A DNA stretch of 6,587 nt from positions 1 to 6,587 of the forward strand of contig JASLFR010000094.1 of the NCBI GenBank assembly GCA_030150565.1. Direction: 5' to 3'. Each line of letters starts with the position of its first letter. The first letter of the stretch is position 1. The position numbers were made by a program, and so were the translations under genes. Source of the stretch: Cardiobacteriales bacterium. Lineage in GTDB: Bacteria > Pseudomonadota > Gammaproteobacteria > Cardiobacteriales > Wohlfahrtiimonadaceae. The notes under the pieces are model-generated. The model ran no database searches. It was not told the origin of the DNA and saw only the letters and a program-made list of their open reading frames with translations. Below are positions 1-5,834 of the stretch, piece by piece.

Positions 1-1078
1 GCAACTTATAGGGTGCGTAGAAGAGCATACCCATAAGGAAGATACCAACGTAGCCGATGAAGGGGTAGAAGTAGCCTACAATCTTCGTAAAGCCTAAGAA
101 GCTCAAGATAAAGCCGATAGTACAGGTAATTGTAATAAAGACTTTAGAGCGGGGCGTCTCCATCTTCACAAAGCGGGCAACGAAGACGTAGAACATGCTC
201 ACCGCTGTGTTGTAGATCATACCAAAAATGATCACCGTTAAGATTGAGGAGACAATGGGGGAGAATTTCTCAGCGATCACTAAGAGGGGCATATCGACAA
301 TTGTCACCTTATTTGTGATCGGATCAACAATAGCAATATCCTCAATACGGGCAAACATCGCTAAGTGGGCAAGCATTAAGATCGCCCCTACAAAGATTCC
401 CCCTAAGATTCCGCCAGCGATAGCGTGTCGCTCAAACTCTTCATCACCTCCCATTACAATCGCCATTCCAGAACCGACTGCAATATTGAAAGAGGCGTGG
501 TTAAATGCGGCGATCCACCAGTTAGGAAGAGAGTCAGGGAGCGTCTCTTTAGTGCGTAGAACAAGAGGTTCAAGCTCTGCAAAGGTCTGATTGAGATCGA
601 AGATATTCACAAGGCAGAGAATAACCAGAATAACGAGCAGAATAGGGGTTAAAAAACCGATCGCCTGTACCACTCGACGAACGCGCAACATAATAGTGCC
701 CGCAACGAGGAGGGTCATAGCAAGGTTTCCTACCCAATAGGGGAGCCCATACTGTTGATTAAGAATAGAGCCTGCGCCTGCAACCATCCCAACGCCTACC
801 CCAAACATTGTAAAGATAATCACATAGTCGATAATCTTTCCAAAAATGGGGCCTGCGATGGTGTAGATGGCGCGCCGATGGGATTTTGTCTTCAGCTGCT
901 GCCCAATCTTCACCAGCATCATGCCACAATAGGCGTAGAAGAGGGTGGCGAGTAGAACGCCATAAGTCCCCATAATTCCAAAGCTTGTGTAGAACTGTAG
1001 AGATTCTCGTCCCGAGGCGAAAGCAGCGCCGACGATAATTCCCACAAACGCAAAAGCGATCGTTAAGGTACGTATCAT
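1..1078 (-). CDS. YkvI-family multi-pass membrane protein, C-terminus cut by window edge
   Basis: The reading frame stays open from the ATG at 1078 to the left edge: 359 residues with no stop seen. The protein is very hydrophobic, with about ten predicted membrane spans. Near the N-terminus it carries a G-A-A-F-A-S-G-R-E motif (residues 17-25), and later a MVAGAG segment (98-103), a YNTAVSMFYV stretch (289-298) and YPFIGYVG (338-345). This pattern matches the uncharacterised YkvI group (COG3949), distant relatives of sodium/amino-acid symporters. The substrate is unknown, so no transport specificity is claimed. B. subtilis YkvI is about 350 residues by memory, so little is probably missing. 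A strong GGAGG lies 4 bases before the ATG, a slightly tight spacing that still supports this start. The gene diverges from the lipoprotein gene at 1614 and has the 535-base intergenic region to itself on this side. Confidence 0.85.
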   Translation of the reverse strand, partial: MIRTLTIAFAFVGIIVGAAFASGRESLQFYTSFGIMGTYGVLLATLFYAYCGMMLVKIGQQLKTKSHRRAIYTIAGPIFGKIIDYVIIFTMFGVGVGMVAGAGSILNQQYGLPYWVGNLAMTLLVAGTIMLRVRRVVQAIGFLTPILLVILVILCLVNIFDLNQTFAELEPLVLRTKETLPDSLPNWWIAAFNHASFNIAVGSGMAIVMGGDEEFERHAIAGGILGGIFVGAILMLAHLAMFARIEDIAIVDPITNKVTIVDMPLLVIAEKFSPIVSSILTVIIFGMIYNTAVSMFYVFVARFVKMETPRSKVFITITCTIGFILSFLGFTKIVGYFYPFIGYVGIFLMGMLFYAPYKL

Positions 1079-1247
1079 ATATCCTCCGATAGATATCAAT
1101 CTTTTTTAATTATTATTTTTATAAATTCGCCAACTCTAAGATCGATCAAGTGAGCGCTATTTGAAAATGATTTAAAGAGTTATTTTTATTGTTGTAGTCC
1201 CGTTAAAGAGGGAGAAAAGCTCAACAAGATAAATCAGAATGGCGACT

Positions 1248-1262
1248 TTCACTATTAGTGAA
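1248..1262. promoter_or_regulatory. Perfect 15-bp palindrome, possible operator
   Basis: TTCACTA and TAGTGAA flank a single central T, giving 7-bp arms. A further copy of the half-site (AGTGAA) occurs at 1301-1306, and ACTTTCACT at 1245-1253 is the exact inverse of AGTGAAAGT at 1301-1309. Size and symmetry suit a dimeric transcription factor site for either divergent gene. The regulator is unknown. Confidence 0.4.
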
Positions 1263-1282
1263 CTTTAAAATCTTGTCAACTG

Positions 1283-1302
1283 CTCTTTTAGTTACAAAAG
1301 AG
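1283..1302. repeat. Inverted repeat, 7-bp arms, 6-base loop
   Basis: CTCTTTT at 1283-1289 pairs with AAAAGAG at 1296-1302. No T-run follows on either strand, so it is not a typical terminator. It could be an RNA hairpin or a protein site. Confidence 0.45.
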
Positions 1303-1311
1303 TGAAAGTGT

Positions 1312-1343
1312 TAGAGAGAATCTCTCTATCTCTTTGAAAGAGA
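1312..1343. repeat. Two adjacent palindromes
   Basis: TAGAGAGA/TCTCTCTA around a central A (1312-1328, 8-bp arms) is followed directly by TCTCTTT/AAAGAGA around a central G (1329-1343, 7-bp arms). Both are perfect. The low-complexity AG/TC composition makes some symmetry likely by chance, but two abutting perfect palindromes are notable. The function is unknown. Confidence 0.45.
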
Positions 1344-1372
1344 AGAGGGAATATTTTAAAGAGAAGTGAGTA

Positions 1373-1385
1373 CCCCTTTTAGGGG
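1373..1385. repeat. Short palindrome CCCCT-TTT-AGGGG
   Basis: The 5-bp arms are separated by TTT, just upstream of the possible TACAAT promoter element at 1398-1403. It sits where a -35 element or operator for that promoter would lie, and could be either or neither. Confidence 0.3.
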
Positions 1386-1397
1386 AGGAAAAAATCA

Positions 1398-1437
1398 TAC
1401 AATTTTATTGACAAAAAAAGGGGCTTACCCCTATTGT
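1398..1437 (+). promoter_or_regulatory. Candidate promoter elements for the metQ leader
   Basis: Two overlapping possibilities are visible. The first is TTGACA at 1408-1413 (perfect -35) with TATTGT at 1432-1437 (4 of 6 for a -10, 18-base spacer), starting RNA near 1444, right at the aptamer. The second is TACAAT at 1398-1403 (5 of 6 for a -10, weak -35), starting near 1410 and including the GGGGCTTAC segment that is complementary to the terminator. The first has the better hexamers. The second is required if the long antiterminator pairing is real. Confidence 0.5.
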
Positions 1438-1441
1438 AGAG

Positions 1442-1490
1442 TTATGCCGATTTGAAACAGCTTGCGGGCAGAACAGCTAAAGCGTCTTGG
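1442..1490 (+). promoter_or_regulatory. SAM-II-like riboswitch aptamer (candidate)
   Basis: The segment carries GATTTG (1449-1454), GCTTGC (1460-1465) and GCTAAAGCG (1476-1484), in the order and spacing of the SAM-II (SAM-alpha) aptamer as remembered. A P1 helix TGCC/GGCA (1445-1448 with 1467-1470) closes a loop. Part of that loop, GCTT (1460-1463), can pair with AAGC (1480-1483) to form the pseudoknot. The downstream gene encodes a methionine-type binding lipoprotein, which is the expected kind of target, and an intrinsic terminator lies between. Odd points are the short P1 and a connecting loop of about 5 bases, so it may be a divergent SAM-II or a relative such as SAM-V. The assignment comes from motif recognition alone. 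Confidence 0.6.
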
Positions 1491-1539
1491 ATTATCTCTC
1501 TATGTCGCCCTGTTCTCATTACAATAGATAATCGATTGT

Positions 1540-1564
1540 AAGCCCCGCAAGAGGGCTTTTTTTA
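1540..1564 (+). terminator. Leader terminator (attenuator) before metQ
   Basis: AAGCCC at 1540-1545 pairs with GGGCTT at 1553-1558 across a 7-base loop, and the run of eight T at 1557-1564 follows. It lies about 50 bases upstream of the metQ start and downstream of the riboswitch-like element, so it would end transcription before the gene. Its 5' arm lies within a GTAAGCCCC segment (1538-1546) that is perfectly complementary to GGGGCTTAC at 1420-1428, which would act as antiterminator. Confidence 0.75.
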
Positions 1565-1613
1565 TGTGTATCTATTTTTTAGAGATAGTGTCGATAGATA
1601 AGGAGTTATCAAG

Positions 1614-2465
1614 ATGAAGAGAGTTTGGAAGCGCCATTTTAAAGCACTTACATTGGTGGGTGCGCTCCTCTTAGCAAGTTGTGGTGGGGAGCCTGTAGCG
1701 GAGCAGAAGGGGGCAGAGGAGGGGGAGAAGCGAGTGATCCGTATCGGGACGACCGTTGGCGATTTTGCCGATATGGTGACCGACTACATCAAACCCCATT
1801 TAGATGAGCAGGGGTACCGAGTCGAGCTTGTAGAGTTTACCGATTATATTCTTCCCAATCGTGCCCTTGCTGATCGCTCTATCGATATCAATACGTTTCA
1901 ACATAAACCCTATTTCGATTCATTCACTACATCACACCGCTTAGATTTAGTGACGCTCTTTCAAATTCCGACAGGACCATTAGGGCTCTATCCAGGAAAA
2001 GAGGGGGATTTAGAGGCGGTAAAAGAGCGTGAAGTGAGTGTGGCTGTGCCAAATGATCCAAGTAACTATGCACGCACCTTGATTCTTCTTGAAGAGGTGG
2101 GCTGGATCACGATCAAAGAGGGGGTTGATCCTCTAAAAGCGGGGCGTGGTGATATCGCTTCTAATCCTTATAACATCAAGTTAGTTGAGATTGAGGCTCC
2201 TCAACTGCCCCGTACTCGTGTGGATGTCGATTATGTTGTGATTCCAGGGAATTACGCCGCCTCTTCAAAAATCCCCTTTACAGAGGCGCTCTTTACCGAC
2301 CCAAGTTTTGATTTCATCAATTGGGCTGCAATCCGTAAAGAGGATGAGGGGAAGCAGTGGGTGAAGGATGTGGAAGCTGCTTACAACTCCGACGGCTTTA
2401 AAGAGTACGCAAAGGTTCGTTTTGCTGGTTATAAATATCCAGAGATTTGGGGTGAGCGGGAGTAA
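1614..2465 (+). CDS. metQ: NlpA/MetQ-family lipoprotein, probable methionine-binding ABC transporter component
   Basis: The 283-residue protein starts with a basic n-region and hydrophobic stretch ending in the lipobox L-A-S-C, with Cys23 as lipidation site, so it should be anchored in the envelope. A short Gly/Glu-rich linker leads to the NlpA lipoprotein domain from about residue 41. The family signatures are clear: FTDYILPN (75-82), FQHKPY (95-100), VPNDPSNYAR (145-154), EAPQLPR (194-200) and GNYA (212-215). Conserved His, Arg and Asn in such motifs contact the ligand in characterised MetQ proteins. Length fits the family. AGGAG lies 8 bases before the ATG. There is no metN or metI next to it, and the gene stands as a single unit between an attenuator and its own terminator. 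Methionine specificity rests on family membership and the SAM-riboswitch-like leader; a related ligand is possible. Confidence 0.88.
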   Translation: MKRVWKRHFKALTLVGALLLASCGGEPVAEQKGAEEGEKRVIRIGTTVGDFADMVTDYIKPHLDEQGYRVELVEFTDYILPNRALADRSIDINTFQHKPYFDSFTTSHRLDLVTLFQIPTGPLGLYPGKEGDLEAVKEREVSVAVPNDPSNYARTLILLEEVGWITIKEGVDPLKAGRGDIASNPYNIKLVEIEAPQLPRTRVDVDYVVIPGNYAASSKIPFTEALFTDPSFDFINWAAIRKEDEGKQWVKDVEAAYNSDGFKEYAKVRFAGYKYPEIWGERE

Positions 2466-2490
2466 AGACTCTTAACCTCTATTGAATAAT

Positions 2491-2529
2491 GGGCGCTGAT
2501 TGAGTGATTGATCAGCGCTCAATTTTTTT
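2491..2529 (+). terminator. Intrinsic terminator of metQ, overlapping the 3' end of the FUSC gene
   Basis: GCGCTGAT (2493-2500) pairs with ATCAGCGC (2511-2518), extended by G-T and G-C pairs, with a 10-base loop, then seven T at 2523-2529. The stop codon of the convergent gene (2512-2514 on the minus strand) and its last codons lie inside the hairpin and T-run. Read leftward the hairpin has no T-run, so it serves the plus strand. Confidence 0.85.
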
Positions 2530-4425
2530 CTGTTGAAAAGCGTGTTGTAACGTTAGGAGCTCACGCCCGATCGCACTTTGAGAGAGCTTCTTCGGAATCG
2601 GTTTGCTCAATTCAAGGGGGATCTCTTCATAAGCGTGAAGCGCAAGGAGCTCAAAGAGCGCGAGTAACTGAGCTCGCTCTGCATAGGTGAGCTGAGGGAG
2701 TGGGTGATCAATCGCACGGGTTAATAGAAATGTGAGCCGCTCGGTTGAGTAGATAATGGGCCAATAATACTCAAGAAGCTGCTGTTTTAGCGGGATCTCA
2801 CTCATCGCTGCCCGTACTAACATCGCAAGATTATTACTGCTTTGGGTCATTCTCAAGAGCGCTCGGGAGAGTGATCGCTCATTAAGATGAGCCCGATTAT
2901 AGAGCTGAAAGAGGAGAGCCCCTTGACGGCGAAGAGTCTCTTGTAGCGCTGTCGGAATTGCGTTGGAGGCTGTTCGCTTACTCGATGTGATTACCCCAAT
3001 AAAACCGATCAAACTTCCAAGGGTAATATCGATCAGGCGGGCGGTTAGGAAGGATTCTGTCCCCCCTGTAATTGTCTCTGCAATAAGGAGCGCATTGGGT
3101 GTGATAAAGATCACCGCTAATCCATAGTTACGCACAATACAGAGCTCAATAATCGCAGTAAAGGTGAAGATCAGGAGCGCTAACACCCATGGATTGGGGT
3201 GGAGGGCTAAGAGAGCCGCAGCAATGAAGATTCCGATAAAGGTGCCGAGCATTCGTTGAATCGCTCGATGGTAGGTGGCGATGAGTGAAGCACCCGACAT
3301 CACTGCCACAGCAGAGACGGGAATCCAGTAGGCGCGCACAAAGAGATCGACGTGAGTAGAGAGAAGCGCCGCCATAAAGGTGATGAGTCCAAAGCGTAGC
3401 GTTGTTTGGAGCACTAAAGAGGAGGGGTTGAGTGCCTCTAAAATTCTTAAAGTGAAGGCGCGTCGCTCTTGAGGAGGCCCTACAGGAGGCAGGGTTTCGA
3501 GCGGAGCGGAGATGATCTGATCGAGCTGCTCCATCTGCGCTGTTAGGGGGGATTTTGGTAGCTCTGCTAAAAGGGGAATCATTCGCTCTGAGAGGCTATT
3601 TTTCCGTTTAGGGTGGAGTTCGGTGGCGATCAGATTGAGCGGTTTTTGAAATGTATCGGGTAGGGGTGTCTGTTGAGTGCTGTAACGCTCAATAATAATG
3701 AGCGCCATCTTATTTGCGTTGAGGGTGAGATGGGTTAATCGTAAAAGAAGAGGGGGACGATAGCGCCCAAAAGCGGCTGCTGAGAGCACCTCTTCCGCTT
3801 CTGTTAGGAGATTCATCATTGCACTCTTCTCATCGCTAAAATTGTGCGTTCCCACACTTGCGACAAATTTTGATAGTTGATGATAGAGCCGTTTCACCAC
3901 CGAGATTTCAGGTTTGTGGAGGCCAAAGAGGGCGCCACTCATCGCAATGATCCATGAAAGCCCCCCTCCTGCTAATGTTAATCCAGCACGGAGCAGCGCT
4001 TCACTTAGAGGAACGGCAGGCATATCAGCAGTAATAGCGAAGATTAAGACAAAGAAGATCGCATTCGGCCCACCGATTGAGAAGGTACCAAAGAGGAAGA
4101 GCGCTACCATCGCAATCAACGTTAAGAGAATGGAGACTGCTAACGGATAGGGGGCGGAGAGGGAACCTAAGAGTGAACAGAGTGCAATTGCAACAGCGAC
4201 AATCGCTAATCGCTTTGCTAACTGAGCGTAAGGGATCGGGAAGGAGTAGAGAAAGGTGAAGCCCCCCATTCCTGCAAGTAATCCATATTGAAGTTCACCA
4301 AGAAGCAGCCCAAAGATGATCGGGAGCGCCATTGCTAACCCTGCACCAACCGCTTTTGCCCACGGAAAGGGGCGGCGATTCATGGTAAAGGCTTCCCGTA
4401 AAATGGGCGCAATTTTCTCTCTCAT
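2512..4425 (-). CDS. FUSC-family inner-membrane protein (aromatic acid exporter-like)
   Basis: This 637-residue protein has two membrane blocks, residues about 25-170 and 340-480, separated by a soluble helical stretch (about 172-335) and followed by a C-terminal soluble helical domain (480-637). The second block shows the FUSC signature: R-A-Y-W-I-P-V (364-370), then H-R-A-I-Q-R-M-L-G-T-F-I-G (386-398) and a later R-L-I-D-I-T-L-G-S-L-I-G (463-474). This two-block layout is that of YccS/AaeB-type proteins, some of which export hydroxybenzoic acids. The substrate here is not known. The ATG at 4425 has AAGGAG 10 bases upstream, a slightly long gap. An in-frame Met15 (ATG ending at 4383) is a weaker alternative. 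It is a single gene, convergent with metQ, with its own candidate promoter near 4500. Confidence 0.88.
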   Translation of the reverse strand: MREKIAPILREAFTMNRRPFPWAKAVGAGLAMALPIIFGLLLGELQYGLLAGMGGFTFLYSFPIPYAQLAKRLAIVAVAIALCSLLGSLSAPYPLAVSILLTLIAMVALFLFGTFSIGGPNAIFFVLIFAITADMPAVPLSEALLRAGLTLAGGGLSWIIAMSGALFGLHKPEISVVKRLYHQLSKFVASVGTHNFSDEKSAMMNLLTEAEEVLSAAAFGRYRPPLLLRLTHLTLNANKMALIIIERYSTQQTPLPDTFQKPLNLIATELHPKRKNSLSERMIPLLAELPKSPLTAQMEQLDQIISAPLETLPPVGPPQERRAFTLRILEALNPSSLVLQTTLRFGLITFMAALLSTHVDLFVRAYWIPVSAVAVMSGASLIATYHRAIQRMLGTFIGIFIAAALLALHPNPWVLALLIFTFTAIIELCIVRNYGLAVIFITPNALLIAETITGGTESFLTARLIDITLGSLIGFIGVITSSKRTASNAIPTALQETLRRQGALLFQLYNRAHLNERSLSRALLRMTQSSNNLAMLVRAAMSEIPLKQQLLEYYWPIIYSTERLTFLLTRAIDHPLPQLTYAERAQLLALFELLALHAYEEIPLELSKPIPKKLSQSAIGRELLTLQHAFQQKKIER

Positions 4426-4495
4426 AGTTAGAGCTCTCCTTTTTATCTTATTATTGGAACACTCTCTTCAGAAAGAAGAGGGAAATGATCGCTTC

Positions 4496-4524
4496 AGTAT
4501 AACAAAGGGGCGTTTTGTCGCTCA
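4496..4524 (-). promoter_or_regulatory. Candidate promoter of the FUSC gene
   Basis: On the minus strand TATACT (4496-4501) matches the -10 consensus at 5 of 6 positions, about 70 bases before the start codon. The -35 area (about 4519-4524) is poor, which would suit activator-dependent or tightly regulated transcription. Confidence 0.4.
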
Positions 4525-4537
4525 CTCTTTTGAGTGA
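4522..4537. promoter_or_regulatory. Palindrome over the FUSC -35 region, possible operator
   Basis: TCACTC and GAGTGA (6-bp arms) flank TTTT. It overlaps the expected -35 position of the FUSC promoter, a usual place for a repressor or activator site. Its half-sites resemble those of the palindrome at 1248-1262 (TCACT/AGTGA core). No regulator gene is in the window. Confidence 0.35.
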
Positions 4538-4555
4538 AGGGGAATCATCTCCCCA

Positions 4556-4593
4556 TAAAAAAAGAGTTACCCCCATTAAATGTGGATAACTCT
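4556..4593 (-). terminator. Intrinsic terminator of the Sel1-repeat operon
   Basis: Read on the minus strand, AGAGTTA (4593-4587) pairs with TAACTCT (4569-4563), with CC/GG extending the stem past a bulged A, then a run of about seven T (4563-4557). It lies 40 bases past the stop at 4634 and closes the two-gene operon. Confidence 0.8.
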
Positions 4594-4633
4594 CTATCTC
4601 ATTGTGTTAATCGAAATCTATCGATAAAAAGCG

Positions 4634-5821
4634 TTATATTTCAGAATTCTCTTCGCTACTCTCTAAATTGAGTTTAGGGGAGTGCTTCGACTCCTCCTGC
4701 TCCTCTTCTTTACCTTCTCCCTCTTCCCGATTCGCTTTAGGAGCGGCATCTGTAAGGGTGAGAGGCTTGAGGAGCGACTCGTAACGACCATACTGGTAGC
4801 GGTGCGCCTCTTTAGGGGCAAGAAGATCGATCAATGTATTCTCATACATAGCAAGTTCCGCTAGGAGATTCTCCACAACCCGATAGTTGTGTAAAAACTC
4901 CTCATCTGAGCCGATATACTCTAAAATCCAGTGATCTTGAATCATAAAACCGTGTGCGATCGCTCTGAAGAAGTACTCTTTTTGCGCCTCTAAACCGAGC
5001 TCATCGAGAGTCGCTAACGCAAAGAGGGCTGAGCCATCCCCTGCATCCCCTGCGCTCTTTAGAAGAGTGATCGCTTCATTGAGAGCAGATTCATTATCTT
5101 GATAATCGATTAAGATGCCCAATCCTAACATTCTCTGAGCGGGAACAAATCCCTTCTCTGCACTGCTCTTTAACGCTTGGTAGAGAGCTTGTTGACGCGC
5201 TTTTGAGGGGGATCTCTCAATCTGTTCTCGTAAAAGGAGTTGACCTAGATAAAATTCGGCAACAGGATCCCCTTTTTCAGCAAGCGTTTTGAAGAGCTTC
5301 TCACTCTCTTTTTGATAAAAATCGAGCTGTTCATGTGGATCGACCTCATTTAAATACTCTTTAACAGAGGGGAGGCATTCTCGCTGTTCAAGGCAGCTCT
5401 CAATCTTTTCACTTAGAGTGAGGGCGAAGAGCGCCTCATCAAAAAGGGTATTGAAGGGTTGAGATGGAATCGGCTCAAAGCGATTGAAACGGTTGAGCTC
5501 TTGATGCATGCGCTCTACCTGCATGGTGTAGAAGGGGCGCGCTTTAAAGTAATCGAGCGCTTTAATCTCCTCGGTTGAGAGAGTGATTTTAATCGTCTCT
5601 ACCGCTGGGAGATTATGCTCATTTAAACCATCTAAAAAGCGGGATAGAGTCTCCTCTGTGAGGGAATCTCCATACTCAATCACCCCTTCAAGTGGGCGCT
5701 TTACCTGCTCTTCAAGCGCTGTTCGAGCATCGGTGTAGGGAATCTCTTCAGCAAAGAGTGTAAAGGGGGTTAATGTGAGTAGGCCGATAGTAGCGAACCG
5801 TTTAAGTGAAAAGATTGGCAC
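4634..5821 (-). CDS. Secreted Sel1-repeat protein with acidic C-terminal tail
   Basis: The 395-residue protein has a likely signal peptide: basic N-terminus, hydrophobic core 9-23, cleavage plausible after Ala24 (L-F-A/E-E). A helical region (28-170) with Cys143 and Cys149, able to form a disulfide in the periplasm, is followed by three or so Sel1-like helical repeats from about 175 to 290 (L-F-K-T-L-A-E-K-G-D-P-V-A-E-F, S-S-A-E-K-G-F-V-P-A-Q, S-A-G-D-A-G-D-G-S-A-L). Residues 364-394 form a Glu-rich, low-complexity tail. Sel1 repeats usually bind partner proteins, so a scaffold role is possible, but no function is recognised. The start is GTG, supported by AGGAG 6 bases upstream; no other start lies nearby. 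It follows the upstream gene by 13 bases, so the two are cotranscribed. Confidence 0.82.
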   Translation of the reverse strand: MPIFSLKRFATIGLLTLTPFTLFAEEIPYTDARTALEEQVKRPLEGVIEYGDSLTEETLSRFLDGLNEHNLPAVETIKITLSTEEIKALDYFKARPFYTMQVERMHQELNRFNRFEPIPSQPFNTLFDEALFALTLSEKIESCLEQRECLPSVKEYLNEVDPHEQLDFYQKESEKLFKTLAEKGDPVAEFYLGQLLLREQIERSPSKARQQALYQALKSSAEKGFVPAQRMLGLGILIDYQDNESALNEAITLLKSAGDAGDGSALFALATLDELGLEAQKEYFFRAIAHGFMIQDHWILEYIGSDEEFLHNYRVVENLLAELAMYENTLIDLLAPKEAHRYQYGRYESLLKPLTLTDAAPKANREEGEGKEEEQEESKHSPKLNLESSEENSEI

Positions 5822-5827
5822 AATAAT

Positions 5828-5832
5828 CTCCT
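5828..5832 (-). promoter_or_regulatory. Ribosome binding site deciding the GTG start of the Sel1 gene
   Basis: AGGAG on the minus strand, 6 bases before GTG at 5821 and immediately past the stop codon of the upstream gene (5835-5837). This tight coupling supports both the non-ATG start and translation from a shared transcript. Confidence 0.75.
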
Positions 5833-5834
5833 AT

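Larger units (their letters stand above)
1079..1613. other. 535-base divergent intergenic region, overview
   Basis: No convincing coding frame is present. From 1079 to about 1130 there is the ribosome binding site of the leftward YkvI-type gene and an AT-rich tract that probably holds its promoter, though no hexamer pair stands out. From 1130 to 1245 nothing is recognisable. From 1245 to 1385 there is a run of five short inverted repeats. From 1398 to 1613 there are candidate promoter elements, a riboswitch-like leader, an intrinsic terminator and the ribosome binding site of the rightward lipoprotein gene. The structured half therefore belongs to the rightward gene. Confidence 0.7.

Noticed and set aside
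228..955. Two plus-strand frames (228-590 and 755-955) that could be read as small proteins
   Set aside because: They lie inside the minus-strand YkvI-type gene, which has a clear family pattern, and their own translations look like nothing known.
1442..1565. SAM-I (S-box) riboswitch
   Set aside because: The long four-way-junction layout and the S-box core motifs are missing. The short pseudoknot-type blocks fit SAM-II much better.
1079..1613. tRNA, CRISPR repeats or insertion-sequence ends in the long intergenic region
   Set aside because: No cloverleaf, no regularly spaced repeats and no transposase or terminal inverted repeat pair could be found.
2508..2690. Plus-strand frame of 60 codons
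   Set aside because: It overlaps the end of the FUSC gene and the metQ terminator, with no ribosome binding site or recognisable product.
3914..4537. Plus-strand frames over the FUSC N-terminus and its promoter, one with a hydrophobic stretch
   Set aside because: They are complements of FUSC codons. The last runs into the promoter region only by chance and has no ribosome binding site seen.
4539..4554. GGGGA/TCCCC hairpin as a terminator
   Set aside because: No T-run follows on either strand; the adjacent hairpin at 4563-4593 with its T-run on the minus strand is the real terminator.
4682..4864. Leu/Phe-rich plus-strand frame resembling a membrane peptide
   Set aside because: It is the antisense reading of the Glu-rich tail codons of the Sel1-repeat protein, which naturally give Leu and Phe.
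4958..4972. GCGATCGC octamer inside the Sel1-repeat gene as a highly iterated palindrome
   Set aside because: A single copy in coding sequence; no repetition in the window supports a special role.
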